From Chitinophagaceae bacterium (GTDB lineage: Bacteria; Bacteroidota; Bacteroidia; Chitinophagales; UBA10324), in assembly GCA_947474435.1 (NCBI GenBank), contig CANJII010000025.1, positions 1 through 53,019 on the forward strand: a stretch of 53,019 nt of DNA, read 5' to 3'. Positions 19,074 to 28,521 of this stretch are shown one piece after another; position 1 is the first letter of the stretch, and each line of letters opens with the position of its first letter. The notes beneath the pieces are model-generated. The model was not told the origin of the DNA, did not search any database, and worked only from the letters and a program-made list of their open reading frames with translations. Made by a program: the position numbers and the translations under genes.

Positions 19074-20303
19074 ATTTTCTTTTGTTTTAGGAAGCAGCAA
19101 AAAGAAATAGGAATAAAAAAAACTGGTGAACACCACTCCATTCTGCACTTCAAAAACATCTTCAACTCCACAATTCAGAATGATCAAAAGCATAAACAAA
19201 AATCCAGACCAGTATTTTTGTCTGTACGATTTCATAAGCGGAAAAAATAATAAAAAGAGCAATACAGAAATTCCAATAATGCCATGTTTGGCAAATGAAT
19301 TCAGGTATTGATTATGCGGAATAACTTTTTCTTTCAGGCAGGCGGTTTTACTTTCGATAAAATAATATCGTCTTAAATCAGGCCACACATCTCCCGTTCC
19401 AACTCCAAACAGCCAATTATTCTTAATTAATTCAGCAGAGGTTTTTAATGCTGTAATTCTGAGTGCAGTAGACTCTTCGTTGGTATTCAGATTTTCTTTT
19501 GTTGTTAATGCCTGAATGGAGTTTTCAATTCTGATTCCGATTTCAGCTTTATAAATGAGCCAGCTTAACAACAGAGGAATTATGAGTACTGTAATCCGAA
19601 ACAGATTATTCTTCACTTTAATTAAGCCATAGCAAATAGAAATCAAAACAATTAAACCAAGAGCTATCAATCCGATTTTTGAAGAAAGTAAAATCAGAAA
19701 TAAAATAAACCACCCGACAAGAATTGACTTTTGAAGCACTCTTCCTTCAGAAAATGTTTTTTCAATTCCGATAATATCAAACATCAGCACCATGATGCAG
19801 ACAGAAATATGAATTGACATAAATCCGGGATGGTAAAAATTTTGAGTCAGTTTACTGTAAAAAAGCATTTCCCAATCACCTGTTGTTTCATATCGGTAAA
19901 TTCCCCTTGTAATTGTTACGATTGAAATGGCAAGGCATCCGGCTATTAACGCTATCAGAATATTTCTTCCTTTAATTTTTAGTATTTCATTTTCAAATGT
20001 CAGAAACAACAAAGGCAACACAAGCATGGAAGCATTGCAGTTAATAAGATAAAAAGCCCGGTTAAAATCTGAGGTGTTAAACAGCCAGACAAACTGAATC
20101 AGAAAAAGAAATGTGAAGGAGAGAAATAAGGGAGTAGTAAAAGCAGTTTTTACTTTTGAAAAAATATTTCCTTTCAATAGCCAAAGCGCTGAAAGTAAAA
20201 TGATAATGAATGTTCCGTAAATATTCCCGAACGGAAATGAGAATGCAAATGCCAGCAACAGATAATAAGTAATCTTTAAATTCAATTCTTTTGAAAGAAG
20301 CAT
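19065..20303 (-). CDS. O-antigen ligase-like (Wzy_C/WaaL superfamily) membrane protein
   Basis: A polytopic protein of about 412 aa with ten or more hydrophobic segments. Its large periplasmic loop contains NWLFGVGTGDVW ... VIPHNQYLNSFAKHGIIG. The GVGTGD and HNQYL elements are the recognised O-antigen ligase signatures, with the His thought to be catalytic. It would transfer the finished polysaccharide from undecaprenyl diphosphate to a lipid or protein acceptor, or polymerise it. It is the only gene of the locus on the minus strand and overlaps its convergent neighbour by 9 bases, so it has its own promoter upstream of 20345. The ATG at 20303 is preferred; a GTG at 20345 would add 14 residues. 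Confidence 0.82.
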   Translation of the reverse strand: MLLSKELNLKITYYLLLAFAFSFPFGNIYGTFIIILLSALWLLKGNIFSKVKTAFTTPLFLSFTFLFLIQFVWLFNTSDFNRAFYLINCNASMLVLPLLFLTFENEILKIKGRNILIALIAGCLAISIVTITRGIYRYETTGDWEMLFYSKLTQNFYHPGFMSIHISVCIMVLMFDIIGIEKTFSEGRVLQKSILVGWFILFLILLSSKIGLIALGLIVLISICYGLIKVKNNLFRITVLIIPLLLSWLIYKAEIGIRIENSIQALTTKENLNTNEESTALRITALKTSAELIKNNWLFGVGTGDVWPDLRRYYFIESKTACLKEKVIPHNQYLNSFAKHGIIGISVLLFLLFFPLMKSYRQKYWSGFLFMLLIILNCGVEDVFEVQNGVVFTSFFYSYFFLLLPKTKENLS

Positions 20304-20410
20304 TTGCCTGATTGCTGTCAAAAGTAAATTCTTCTGTTCGAGCACATTGAAAATTTATTAACTAAATTTTATTTCAGCATTTTTGCCGGGCTAAAATTTC
20401 AGAAGCTATA

Positions 20411-21625
20411 ATGATGATTCCATTTTCACCACCACGAATTGACCAGAAAATTATTGACGAAGTGGTTGCAGCCCTGCAATCAGGTTGGATTACCACCGGG
20501 CCACGCACCAAAAAATTTGAAAAACAAATTGCGGAATATGCAGGTGTTCAAAAAGTGCTGTGCCTGAATTCGGCAACTGCCGGTTTAGAAATTATGCTTC
20601 GTTGGTTCGGAGTGAAGGAAGGTGATGAAGTTATTCTTCCGGCATATACTTATTCCGCCACTGCCAATGTTGTAATTCATTGCGGAGCAAAACCTGTTTT
20701 GGTTGATGTGAATGCAAATGATTTTAATATTTCATTGCAGCGAATTGCCGATGCAATTACTCTGCGCACCAAAGTGATAATGCCGGTTGACATTGGCGGT
20801 TTGCCTTGCGATTATGATTCAATCATGAACCTTGCAAAAGGAAGCGCAATTATTTTCAAAGCTGAAAATGAGATTCAAAAAAAGCTTGGGCGGATTTTAG
20901 TATTGTGTGATACCGCGCATTCTATTGGTGGAATGTACAATGGAAAAAAAGTTGGAGGAGATGCAGATGTGAGTGTATTTTCATTTCACGCGGTGAAAAA
21001 TTTAACTACTGCGGAAGGTGGTGCAGTGTGTTTGAATTTAACTGCTCCATTCAGTAATGAAGAAATTTATCAGGCGCTTTGCATTAAATCATTGCACGGT
21101 CAGAATAAAGATGCGCTGGCTAAAATGCAGAAGGGGAGTTGGGAATATGATGTGGTGGAAGCCGGATACAAGTGGAACATGCCTGATATACTTGCTGCAA
21201 TTGGTTTGGTTGAACTGGAGCGATACGATTCAGAAACTTTACCACGGCGCAAAGAAATTTTTGAGCGATACATAAATAATTTTACGAAAAAAGAATGGGC
21301 GCAACTACCGGTTTTCAAAACTGAAAATTCTGAAAGTTCTTATCACCTGTTTTTACTTCGGGTGAAAAATATTTCGGAACAACTACGGAATAAAATTATT
21401 CAAGAGATAAGTGATAAGGATGTTTCGGTCAATGTGCATTTTAAACCATTGCCATTGCTGAGTTTTTATAAATCACTTGGTTATAAAATGGAAGATTATC
21501 CGATTGCGTATGATAATTACGCAAGAGAAATTTCGTTACCTGTTTATTTTGATTTAACAAATGAGCAGGTTGATTTTGTATCGCAAACTGTTATCGAATC
21601 TATTGAAAAGGTTTTAGCAGAATAG
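20411..21625 (+). CDS. DegT/DnrJ/EryC1/StrS-family sugar aminotransferase
   Basis: A 404-aa PLP enzyme of the nucleotide-sugar aminotransferase family. SGWITTGPRTKKFEKQIAEY at the N-terminus and the PLP-phosphate site CLNSATAGLEIML are typical. The Schiff-base lysine is K196 in SFHAVKNLTTAEGG. It converts a keto sugar nucleotide to an amino sugar. The likely substrate is the 4-keto product of the WbpM/PglF-type dehydratase encoded at 22333 (as in the PglF-PglE pathway) or the 3-keto product of the dehydrogenase at 10214 (as in WbpB-WbpE). Sequence alone does not decide. It restarts the plus-strand run after the inverted ligase gene and ends 4 bases before the short initiating transferase. Confidence 0.9.
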   Translation: MMIPFSPPRIDQKIIDEVVAALQSGWITTGPRTKKFEKQIAEYAGVQKVLCLNSATAGLEIMLRWFGVKEGDEVILPAYTYSATANVVIHCGAKPVLVDVNANDFNISLQRIADAITLRTKVIMPVDIGGLPCDYDSIMNLAKGSAIIFKAENEIQKKLGRILVLCDTAHSIGGMYNGKKVGGDADVSVFSFHAVKNLTTAEGGAVCLNLTAPFSNEEIYQALCIKSLHGQNKDALAKMQKGSWEYDVVEAGYKWNMPDILAAIGLVELERYDSETLPRRKEIFERYINNFTKKEWAQLPVFKTENSESSYHLFLLRVKNISEQLRNKIIQEISDKDVSVNVHFKPLPLLSFYKSLGYKMEDYPIAYDNYAREISLPVYFDLTNEQVDFVSQTVIESIEKVLAE

Positions 21626-21629
21626 TAAA

Positions 21630-22223
21630 ATGCTGAAAAGAATTTTTGATTTTACTATATCCCTCATTGCCTTAATTATCCTCTCCCCATTTTTATTGGT
21701 GATTGCGTTGTTTGTAATTTTTGATTCGAAAGGCGGTGCATTTTATATTCAATCAAGAGTTGGAAAAAATTTTAAACCATTCGGCATTATAAAATTCAGA
21801 ACTATGAAACCCGATTCTGATAAAATGGGTTTGCTTACAGTTGGAGGCAACGATTCGCGCATAACAAAAATCGGATACTACCTGCGTAAGTATAAAATAG
21901 ATGAGTTGCCCCAATTAATAAATGTATTATTGGGTGAAATGAGTTTCGTAGGCCCTCGTCCTGAGGTAAAAAAGTATGTTGATTTATATGCCGATGAACA
22001 AAAAAAAGTATTGAATGTTCGACCAGGTATTACTGATATTGCTTCCATCAATTATTCAAATGAAAATGAACTGCTCACAAAATATTCAGATGCAGAAACA
22101 GCATATATTGAAATTGTAATGCCTGCTAAATTGAAATTGAATCTTGAATACATTCGTCATCAGAATTTTATTTCTGATATAAAAATTATTATACAGACAA
22201 TTGTTAAACTATTCATCCGATAA
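21630..22223 (+). CDS. Short sugar-phosphate transferase (PglC-like)
   Basis: A 197-aa monotopic phosphoglycosyl transferase: one N-terminal re-entrant hydrophobic segment (KRIFDFTISLIALIILSP) and the catalytic domain with KFRTMKPDSDKMG, the YYLRKYKIDELPQLINVLLG stretch and SFVGPRPEV. It lacks the extra membrane and Rossmann domains of the full-length enzyme at 7111. Members of this size, such as Campylobacter PglC, transfer a diacetamido-bacillosamine phosphate or similar amino-sugar phosphate to undecaprenyl phosphate. Position between the aminotransferase and the dehydratase supports that substrate class. No gene for the matching acetyltransferase (PglD-like) is visible in the window. Confidence 0.9.
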   Translation: MLKRIFDFTISLIALIILSPFLLVIALFVIFDSKGGAFYIQSRVGKNFKPFGIIKFRTMKPDSDKMGLLTVGGNDSRITKIGYYLRKYKIDELPQLINVLLGEMSFVGPRPEVKKYVDLYADEQKKVLNVRPGITDIASINYSNENELLTKYSDAETAYIEIVMPAKLKLNLEYIRHQNFISDIKIIIQTIVKLFIR

Positions 22224-22332
22224 AAAATCAATCTGTCATTTCATTTAAGATTAAATTCGCACGGCTTAAATTTTCTGCTTAATAAAAATTGAAACTGAAA
22301 ATAGTTAAGTACCCGAATCAAATAAATTATTC

Positions 22333-24246
22333 ATGTTAAAAAAAATCAACCTTAAAGCTTTATGGACCCATTGGGCGGTAATGGCGGTTGATTGTTTAAT
22401 CATTATAATTTCGCTCATACTCGCATATCAGTTGCGATTCAATTTTAATGTTCCGCTATCAGAACAACCATTAATTTTCAGAGCTGTTATTTCACTATTT
22501 ACAGTACGGTTTATTTGTTTTCTCCTATTCCGCACTTATGCAGGAATGATTCAGTACACGAGTTCAGAAGATGCACAACGGATTTTTTTATCCATCTCAC
22601 TTGGAACGGCTACACTTGGAATTTTCAATTTTGTTGTCATACAATTTCAGGAAAATTATCTGGTTCCGTTTTCCATTCTGTTGATTGATTATTTTATTTC
22701 TATGTTTCTATTGGCTGCATATCGCATAGCAGTGAAAACTATTTATGAAGAAGTAGTGAAATCGAAAAAACCAAAAGTCGCGGTTATTATTTATGGAGCA
22801 GATAATAATGGAATTATCACTAAGCGTACATTGGAACAGGATCGGAAAAAAAATTATGATGTTGTTGCTTTCATTGATAATAATCCTTCCATGCAAACAA
22901 AAAATTTGGAAGGAGTGAAAGTGCTGAATATTGATCGCGACCTGGATAAATTGCTCGCAACCGGTGAAGCTGATATGTTAATTATCAGTGACACAACTGT
23001 CCGGCAGACTATAAAAAACAAGGTGATTGATGCCTGTTTGAAATATGATGTGAAAGTGCTTTCAGTTCCGCAGGCTTCAAAATGGATCAATGGTGAGTTA
23101 AGTGTAAATCAGATTCGGCAGGTGCGCATTGAAGATTTACTGGAGCGTGAACCAATTAAATTAGATAAAGAAATTATTGAAGCGCAAACTCGAGGAAAAA
23201 GAATTTTAGTAACCGGTGCCGCCGGGTCTATTGGTCAGGAAATTGTGAGGCAGTTAGCACAATACAATCCGGCATTATTAATTTGTTTTGATCAGGCCGA
23301 AAGTCCGCTGCACGAATTGGATCTGGAACTGCAACATGATTTTCCAAAATTGAAATTTGAAATTGTATTGGGCGATATACGGGTAGAAGAAAGACTGGAT
23401 AAAGTTTTTCGGTTACTGAAACCGGAACTGGTTTATCACGCAGCAGCATACAAGCATGTTCCGTTGATGGAAAATAATCCATCGGAATCAGTTCTAACAA
23501 ATGTGCTCGGAACAAAAAACTGCGCTGACCTTGCTGTGAAATCTGGAGTGGAAGTTTTTGTACTTGTTAGTACCGACAAAGCGGTGAACCCCACCAATGT
23601 AATGGGGGCATCAAAGCGAATTGCTGAAATTTATGTGCAATCATTAAACAGAAAATTATTTTCTGAACATGGAGAAAAAGCAACTCACTTTATTACCACA
23701 CGATTTGGAAATGTGTTGGGCTCTAATGGTTCGGTGATTCCTCGTTTTCGTCAGCAAATAGAAGCAGGAGGGCCAATCACAGTTACAGATGCAGAGATTA
23801 CAAGATTCTTCATGACCATTCCTGAAGCTTGTCAGTTGGTGTTGGAAGCAGGTGCTATGGGAAAGGGCGGCGAGATTTTTATTTTCGATATGGGTGAACC
23901 GGTGAAAATTATTGACCTCGCAAAGAAGATGATTCAACTAAGCGGCTTGCAATTGGATAAAGACATCAAGATTGAAATTTCAGGATTGCGCCCCGGAGAA
24001 AAATTATACGAAGAACTTTTAGCAAATGCTGAGAACACGATTCCAACTCATCACCCGAAAATACTAATTGCAAAAGTGCGTGAGTATGAATTTGATGAGG
24101 CATGTAAAGAAGTGGAAATACTTATTTCACTTTTCGATAAACAAAATAACAATGCCATCGTGAGTAAGATGAAACAAATTGTACCTGAATACATCAGCAA
24201 CAATTCGGTTTATGAAGAGTTGGATTTGAAATTGGAGGAGAAATAA
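22333..24246 (+). CDS. WbpM/PglF-type nucleoside-diphosphate-sugar 4,6-dehydratase
   Basis: A 637-aa membrane-anchored dehydratase. Four hydrophobic segments fill residues 1-130. A first Rossmann-like domain follows (PKVAVIIYGADNNGIITKR), then the catalytic SDR domain with the NAD-binding GAAGSIG at 295-301. The SDR Tyr is replaced: M424-G-A-S-K428 in NVMGASKRIAE gives the Ser-Met-Lys arrangement known for WbpM, PglF and relatives, and DKAVNPTNVMG precedes it. It would convert UDP-GlcNAc to its 4-keto-6-deoxy form, the first step to UDP-bacillosamine-type or N-acetylfucosamine sugars. It ends exactly where the convergent hypothetical gene ends, closing the locus. Confidence 0.92.
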   Translation: MLKKINLKALWTHWAVMAVDCLIIIISLILAYQLRFNFNVPLSEQPLIFRAVISLFTVRFICFLLFRTYAGMIQYTSSEDAQRIFLSISLGTATLGIFNFVVIQFQENYLVPFSILLIDYFISMFLLAAYRIAVKTIYEEVVKSKKPKVAVIIYGADNNGIITKRTLEQDRKKNYDVVAFIDNNPSMQTKNLEGVKVLNIDRDLDKLLATGEADMLIISDTTVRQTIKNKVIDACLKYDVKVLSVPQASKWINGELSVNQIRQVRIEDLLEREPIKLDKEIIEAQTRGKRILVTGAAGSIGQEIVRQLAQYNPALLICFDQAESPLHELDLELQHDFPKLKFEIVLGDIRVEERLDKVFRLLKPELVYHAAAYKHVPLMENNPSESVLTNVLGTKNCADLAVKSGVEVFVLVSTDKAVNPTNVMGASKRIAEIYVQSLNRKLFSEHGEKATHFITTRFGNVLGSNGSVIPRFRQQIEAGGPITVTDAEITRFFMTIPEACQLVLEAGAMGKGGEIFIFDMGEPVKIIDLAKKMIQLSGLQLDKDIKIEISGLRPGEKLYEELLANAENTIPTHHPKILIAKVREYEFDEACKEVEILISLFDKQNNNAIVSKMKQIVPEYISNNSVYEELDLKLEEK

Positions 24247-24828
24247 TTATTCCCCCGGCGCCAACCGCTTCAATAAAATTCCTTCAATCAAATCGGGTAA
24301 ATATTGAGGCTTCACGGTTCGCCAATTGATTTCTGAAAACTTTTCACCCATGTACATATAATGTTCGAGATGCACAGTGCGCATTTCGTCGTAGACATGC
24401 TTACGGAAATTCACTGCGGCAATCCAACCGCCTTCATCTGAAATTTCTTCGTACCACTCTTCGTAATAGCAATCGTCAGAGGCGTGAAAGTTCAATACAT
24501 TTTCGCCAATGAGCATGAAGCGGTTGATCTTTTGTTCGATCATTAAGTCAATCACTTCCCGTTTCAAAATCATTATATCATTATGTATGGCATCATTCCA
24601 TTCACCCATTAATTCAATTACTGCAAAATGATTTGCATAATCAACAAAAAGAATTTTTACAAACAAGGTTGATGAACCAATATCATCCCACTGCGGATGT
24701 ATGTAGTAATTGTAAATGGTATTCGTGAATTCAAACTCACTGTATGTGCGCTTATAAAACGGCGACAACTCATCTTCATCAGCCGAGTAAATATCTTTCC
24801 AATTGTAGTATGGTTCTATGTTGTGCAC
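24247..24828 (-). CDS. Conserved-looking hypothetical protein, 193 aa
   Basis: No family was recognised. The protein is soluble, acidic and rich in Tyr, Trp and Glu (for example CYYEEWYEEISDEGGW and YKRTYSEFEFTNTIYNYYIH), with no signal peptide or membrane segment. Length and composition are those of a real protein. The only plausible start is the GTG at 24828 (AAGG a few bases upstream). The stop abuts the stop of the dehydratase gene with no gap. Upstream lies an AT-rich dispersed repeat, then murQ on the same strand, so the two could share a transcript. Confidence 0.7.
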   Translation of the reverse strand: MHNIEPYYNWKDIYSADEDELSPFYKRTYSEFEFTNTIYNYYIHPQWDDIGSSTLFVKILFVDYANHFAVIELMGEWNDAIHNDIMILKREVIDLMIEQKINRFMLIGENVLNFHASDDCYYEEWYEEISDEGGWIAAVNFRKHVYDEMRTVHLEHYMYMGEKFSEINWRTVKPQYLPDLIEGILLKRLAPGE

Positions 24829-24870
24829 CTTGTAAAAGTTTCCTGTTAGTTTGTTTCGGGTTGTAGTTCA

Positions 24871-24907
24871 TTATCAAATTATCAAATCACCAAATTATCA
24901 AATTATT
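24871..24907. repeat. AT-rich repeat of the ATCAAAT type
   Basis: Short direct iterations of TTATCAAAT/CACCAAATT lie between murQ and the 193-aa gene. Variants of the same sequence (TTTTCAAATCACCAAAT) occur at 43267-43299 and 45187-45215, so it is a dispersed element rather than a local accident. Confidence 0.6.
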
Positions 24908-25715
24908 TCTTCCTCCGGTGTGCATCCATTACCTTTCGAACACTACCATATTCCAATAAAATTCCTCTTGCTCTTTTTAAATCCCATGCGAATTGTCGGC
25001 TCAGCATTTTTGCTCCGCGTTCAATCAATTTCTCATTGGTGAGTTGCATGTCCACCATTTTATTGTCTAATACTTTTCCCAACTGAATCATTACCGAAGT
25101 TGAAATCATGTTCAGCACTAATTTTTGTGCGGTGCCTGCTTTCATTCTTGTACTTCCGGTTACGAACTCCGGACCTACCACTGCTTCAATTGGAAAATCT
25201 GCAATGGATGCTAATGATGAACCTGCATTGCAGGTAATACCACCGGTTCCGATTCCTTCCTGCTTGCATTTTTCAATTGCACCAATCACATAAGGTGTAG
25301 AGCCAGATGCAGTAATACCGATAACAGTATCAAGTGCATTGATATTGTGTTGTTGTAAATCTTTCCATCCTTGTTGCAAATTATCTTCGGCAAACTCCTG
25401 CGCTTTTCTGATTGCTGCATCTCCTCCTGCAATTATCCCATTCACAATTCCCTGTTCTACTCCAAATGTTGGCGGGCATTCTGATGCATCTACAATTCCC
25501 AATCGTCCGCTTGTGCCGCTGCCTATATAAAACAATCTTCCGCCTTCCTTCATTTTCGGAATTATGTGATTGACTAATGCTTCTATCTGCGGAATTATTT
25601 TTTCAATGGCATCAGCAACTTTTTTGTCTTCACCATTCATATTTGTAAGTAAATCGTGAACACTCATTTGTTCCAAATGATTATACCGGCTGTTTTCTTC
25701 TGTTGTTTTTTGCAT
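24903..25715 (-). CDS. murQ: N-acetylmuramic acid 6-phosphate etherase
   Basis: Cleaves the lactyl ether of MurNAc-6-phosphate to give GlcNAc-6-phosphate and D-lactate during cell-wall recycling in the cytoplasm. The SIS-domain sugar-phosphate motif IGSGTSGRLGIVDASECPPT is intact and includes the catalytic glutamate, and the family stretch PEFVTGSTRMKAGTAQKLVL is present. The protein is 270 aa, slightly shorter than the ~300 aa of E. coli MurQ but normal for Bacteroidota. The ATG at 25715 is preferred over a TTG three codons earlier. It is divergent from the S41 protease gene with about 109 bases between. No MurNAc kinase or PTS gene is seen next to it. Confidence 0.94.
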   Translation of the reverse strand: MQKTTEENSRYNHLEQMSVHDLLTNMNGEDKKVADAIEKIIPQIEALVNHIIPKMKEGGRLFYIGSGTSGRLGIVDASECPPTFGVEQGIVNGIIAGGDAAIRKAQEFAEDNLQQGWKDLQQHNINALDTVIGITASGSTPYVIGAIEKCKQEGIGTGGITCNAGSSLASIADFPIEAVVGPEFVTGSTRMKAGTAQKLVLNMISTSVMIQLGKVLDNKMVDMQLTNEKLIERGAKMLSRQFAWDLKRARGILLEYGSVRKVMDAHRRKK

Positions 25716-25824
25716 TGCTGGCAAAAGTAATTACTTCAACAGTGCAGAAATAATATTCGCCTTAAAAGAAAAAATTATTTCCCCTGATGTAGATGCTGAT
25801 GAAAACCTTGTTTCTTTGCTCCCA

Positions 25825-27357
25825 ATGAAAGGAAATATTAAAATATGGATGCCGGTGATGATGGCGGTTGTATTGGTCATGGGAATTCAAATGGGAATGC
25901 TGCTTTCCGGAGGCGATAAAATTTCGTTCGGTGCAAATGGAAAACCAAGTACAATGGATGAAGTGCTTTCTTATATCACAGCAAAGTATGTTGATACCGT
26001 AAATCTTGCATCTGTAAAGCAAAAAGGTATTGAAGCATTGTTGCTGCAACTCGACCCGCATTCTGTTTTCATTCCTTACCAACGATTGCAGGAGGTGAAT
26101 CAGCAAATGCATGGAAGTTTTGAAGGAGTGGGAATAGAATTTTTTCCGGTGTTCGATACGGCTACGGTTGTGAATGTGATACAGGGTGGTCCATCATCAC
26201 AAGCCGGAATTAAAAAAGGAGATAAGATTGTGACAGTAAACGATGTGAATGTGGCGGGAAAGAATTATGCTGATGATTCAATAAAAGGAAAACTGAAAGG
26301 CACGGGCGGAACAAAAGTAAAAGTTGGTGTGAAGCGTAGAGGCACATCAGAAATTAAATACTTCACCATTATCAGAGGGAAAATTCCACTGTCGAGCGTT
26401 ACAGCATCATATATGATTGATGCAGAAATCGGATACATTAAAATGGAACGGTTCAGCGAAACCACTGAAGACGAAATGCACAGCGCATTGAACCGATTGA
26501 AAGAATCGGGAATGAAAAAACTGATTCTCGATTTGCGTGGCAATGGCGGCGGTGTGCTGGACATTGCCGTTGACATTGCCGATGAATTTCTTTCTGAAAA
26601 AAAATTAGTGGTTTACACGGTTGGTCGTGTGTATCCGAAAAAGGAATACTACACCGGCAAAACAGGTTTGTTTGAAACGGGTGAAATGTGCTTGCTCATT
26701 GATGATGAGAGTGCATCGGCCAGCGAAATTCTTGCGGGAGCTTTGCAGGATTACGACCGGGCTACAATAGTTGGCCGCCGTTCGTTTGGCAAGGGACTGG
26801 TGCAGGAGCAATACACATTGAGCGACAGCAGCGGATTGCGCCTCACCATTGCACGCTACTTCACTCCTTCAGGGCGCAGCATTCAGAAATCGTATAAAGA
26901 CGGAACCGAAAATTATTATCATGACTTGCTCAATCGCTATGGCAACGGCGAGCTTACCAATAAAGACAGCATTAAACTAACCGACACTACAAAGTATTAT
27001 ACCGAATCAGGTAAAGTGGTGTATGGTGGCGGTGGCATAGTACCCGATGTATTCGTGTCGGTTGATACGACACTGTTCGGCGCAAATATTCCCGGATTGA
27101 GTCAAACCTTAATTCAGCAGGCTGCTTATCAGTTTGCCATAAATTATTCGCGCGTGTTTACTGCAATCGATATTAAACATATTGAGCCTGTATTGAAAAT
27201 AAATTTCAGCGAGTTGAATCCGGTTCAGAAAAAACAATTGCTATACCAACTTGAAAGTTTATCGGCGCGTATGCTGAAAGATGAGAATGAATATTTCCGT
27301 TTTCTGAATAATTCTGATAATGATGTGTTGAAGGCGGTGGAGATGTTGAAGAATTAG
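25825..27357 (+). CDS. S41-family C-terminal processing (tail-specific) protease
   Basis: A 510-aa periplasmic serine protease. An N-terminal hydrophobic anchor (IWMPVMMAVVLVMGIQMGML) is followed by the family's N-terminal helical region. Next comes a PDZ domain (VNVIQGGPSSQAGIKKGDKI) that recognises substrate C-termini, and then the catalytic domain. The Ser-Lys dyad is S298 in SASASE and K323 in SFGKGLVQEQ, at the same spacing as in E. coli Prc. It degrades or trims envelope proteins. The ATG at 25825 is used; a TTG three codons upstream is less likely. The gene appears to be alone, divergent from murQ. Confidence 0.93.
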   Translation: MKGNIKIWMPVMMAVVLVMGIQMGMLLSGGDKISFGANGKPSTMDEVLSYITAKYVDTVNLASVKQKGIEALLLQLDPHSVFIPYQRLQEVNQQMHGSFEGVGIEFFPVFDTATVVNVIQGGPSSQAGIKKGDKIVTVNDVNVAGKNYADDSIKGKLKGTGGTKVKVGVKRRGTSEIKYFTIIRGKIPLSSVTASYMIDAEIGYIKMERFSETTEDEMHSALNRLKESGMKKLILDLRGNGGGVLDIAVDIADEFLSEKKLVVYTVGRVYPKKEYYTGKTGLFETGEMCLLIDDESASASEILAGALQDYDRATIVGRRSFGKGLVQEQYTLSDSSGLRLTIARYFTPSGRSIQKSYKDGTENYYHDLLNRYGNGELTNKDSIKLTDTTKYYTESGKVVYGGGGIVPDVFVSVDTTLFGANIPGLSQTLIQQAAYQFAINYSRVFTAIDIKHIEPVLKINFSELNPVQKKQLLYQLESLSARMLKDENEYFRFLNNSDNDVLKAVEMLKN

Positions 27358-27486
27358 TATTGTTGATCAGGCGACCAACATCGGCTTAGCCGTGTTCCAC
27401 CAAACCCGCAAAGACAAAGAGTTTATGGGAAAGAAATAATTTTTCATAGTAACTGATTACTTTTATAAAATAGAAAATTGTTAAGA

Positions 27487-28383
27487 ATGAATGAATCTTT
27501 CAAAAAAAAATTAAATGCTTATATTATATTGTCAACAGGATACCTTGCAATGCATTCTGAAAAAAGTGATGCGCAGATTATTTATACAGATGTAAATCCT
27601 GATGCAGATATTTATAATGATTTAGGGTGGGCTTGGAATCTGGATTTAAATAACGATGGTATAACAGATTTTAACTTTTCATATTGGGACTACCGTACAT
27701 CATATAACGGAATGTCAACTGATTCGAGTAGCAATAGTCGCATTAACAGATTAAATAGCAATGAGGTGGTATCTGAAATTACAGGAGTTTTTCCAGCTCA
27801 ATTGGAAACAGGAGATACTATTAATGGAAATAAAACATTTAATCAAGGAGGAGCCATTCATGGGCATTGGATGTTCAATCATGCATATGGAGGATCTTAC
27901 GGTTCAGGTTCCGGAGATCATTCTACATACGGAGTTTGGAGTTTGGGGGTTCATTTTATTGGGTTGAAATTAAATGTTGGAGGGTTTAATTATTTTGGTT
28001 GGGCGAGAATTTCTCGAAGGGAAGGATATGGAATTGGGAACGGGTTTGTTGTGTATGATTACGCATATAATTCTCAGCCTAATTTACCAGTATTAGCCGG
28101 AGATTGGGATGTAGCATATCTACCTCTTCATAAGGACACTATTTTATTATTTATTGATCAGAAGCAACTTCATTTATTTGACAAAAAGAATCAATACCTT
28201 TCAGGAGATATAAATATTTATGATGTTCTAAGTAGAAAAATTATAACAAAAAAGATTGATAATTCTGAAGAAATAATATCTCTCGAAAATTTTATTCCTG
28301 GTTTATATATCGCTGAATTAAGAAAGAAGGTTGCCATTACTAATGAGGATAAAGTAATTGTCTTAAAATTTATAATTAAGTAA
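27487..28383 (+). CDS. Secreted protein of unknown function with T9SS-type C-terminal tail
   Basis: A 298-aa protein. The N-terminus is a likely signal peptide (LNAYIILSTGYLAMHSEKSDAQ). A calcium-loop-like stretch DLNNDGITDFNF follows, then a Gly/Tyr-rich region (HAYGGSYGSGSGDHSTYGVW) and FGWARISRR, reminiscent of secreted proteins whose main domain is a beta sandwich. The last about 65 residues (INIYDVLSRKIITKK ... PGLYIAELRKK ... VIVLKFIIK) resemble a T9SS type A sorting domain, so it is probably exported through the T9SS to the cell surface. The ATG at 27487 is preferred over an upstream TTG. A strong terminator follows at 28425. Confidence 0.75.
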   Translation: MNESFKKKLNAYIILSTGYLAMHSEKSDAQIIYTDVNPDADIYNDLGWAWNLDLNNDGITDFNFSYWDYRTSYNGMSTDSSSNSRINRLNSNEVVSEITGVFPAQLETGDTINGNKTFNQGGAIHGHWMFNHAYGGSYGSGSGDHSTYGVWSLGVHFIGLKLNVGGFNYFGWARISRREGYGIGNGFVVYDYAYNSQPNLPVLAGDWDVAYLPLHKDTILLFIDQKQLHLFDKKNQYLSGDINIYDVLSRKIITKKIDNSEEIISLENFIPGLYIAELRKKVAITNEDKVIVLKFIIK

Positions 28384-28424
28384 ATAGGTTTTTCTATTTA
28401 ACGATTTCAATGATAGAGTATAAT

Positions 28425-28463
28425 AAAAAAAACCCCTCAGGAATACCTGAGGGGTTTTTTTTT
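28425..28463. terminator. Strong bidirectional terminator
   Basis: Eight A, then a 9-bp GC-rich stem (28433-28441 with 28446-28454), a 4-base loop, then nine T. It works on both strands and sits between convergent genes. Confidence 0.93.
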
Positions 28464-28521
28464 AAGTTGATCAACTTTTTATCAGTCCAACCGGATCCAT
28501 TAAGCCGGACTAACTCTCAAC

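Noticed and set aside
27358-27486. Gene between the S41 protease and the T9SS-tail protein
   Set aside because: No frame of useful length; only a stretch ACCCGCAAAGACAAAG similar to one near 46905.
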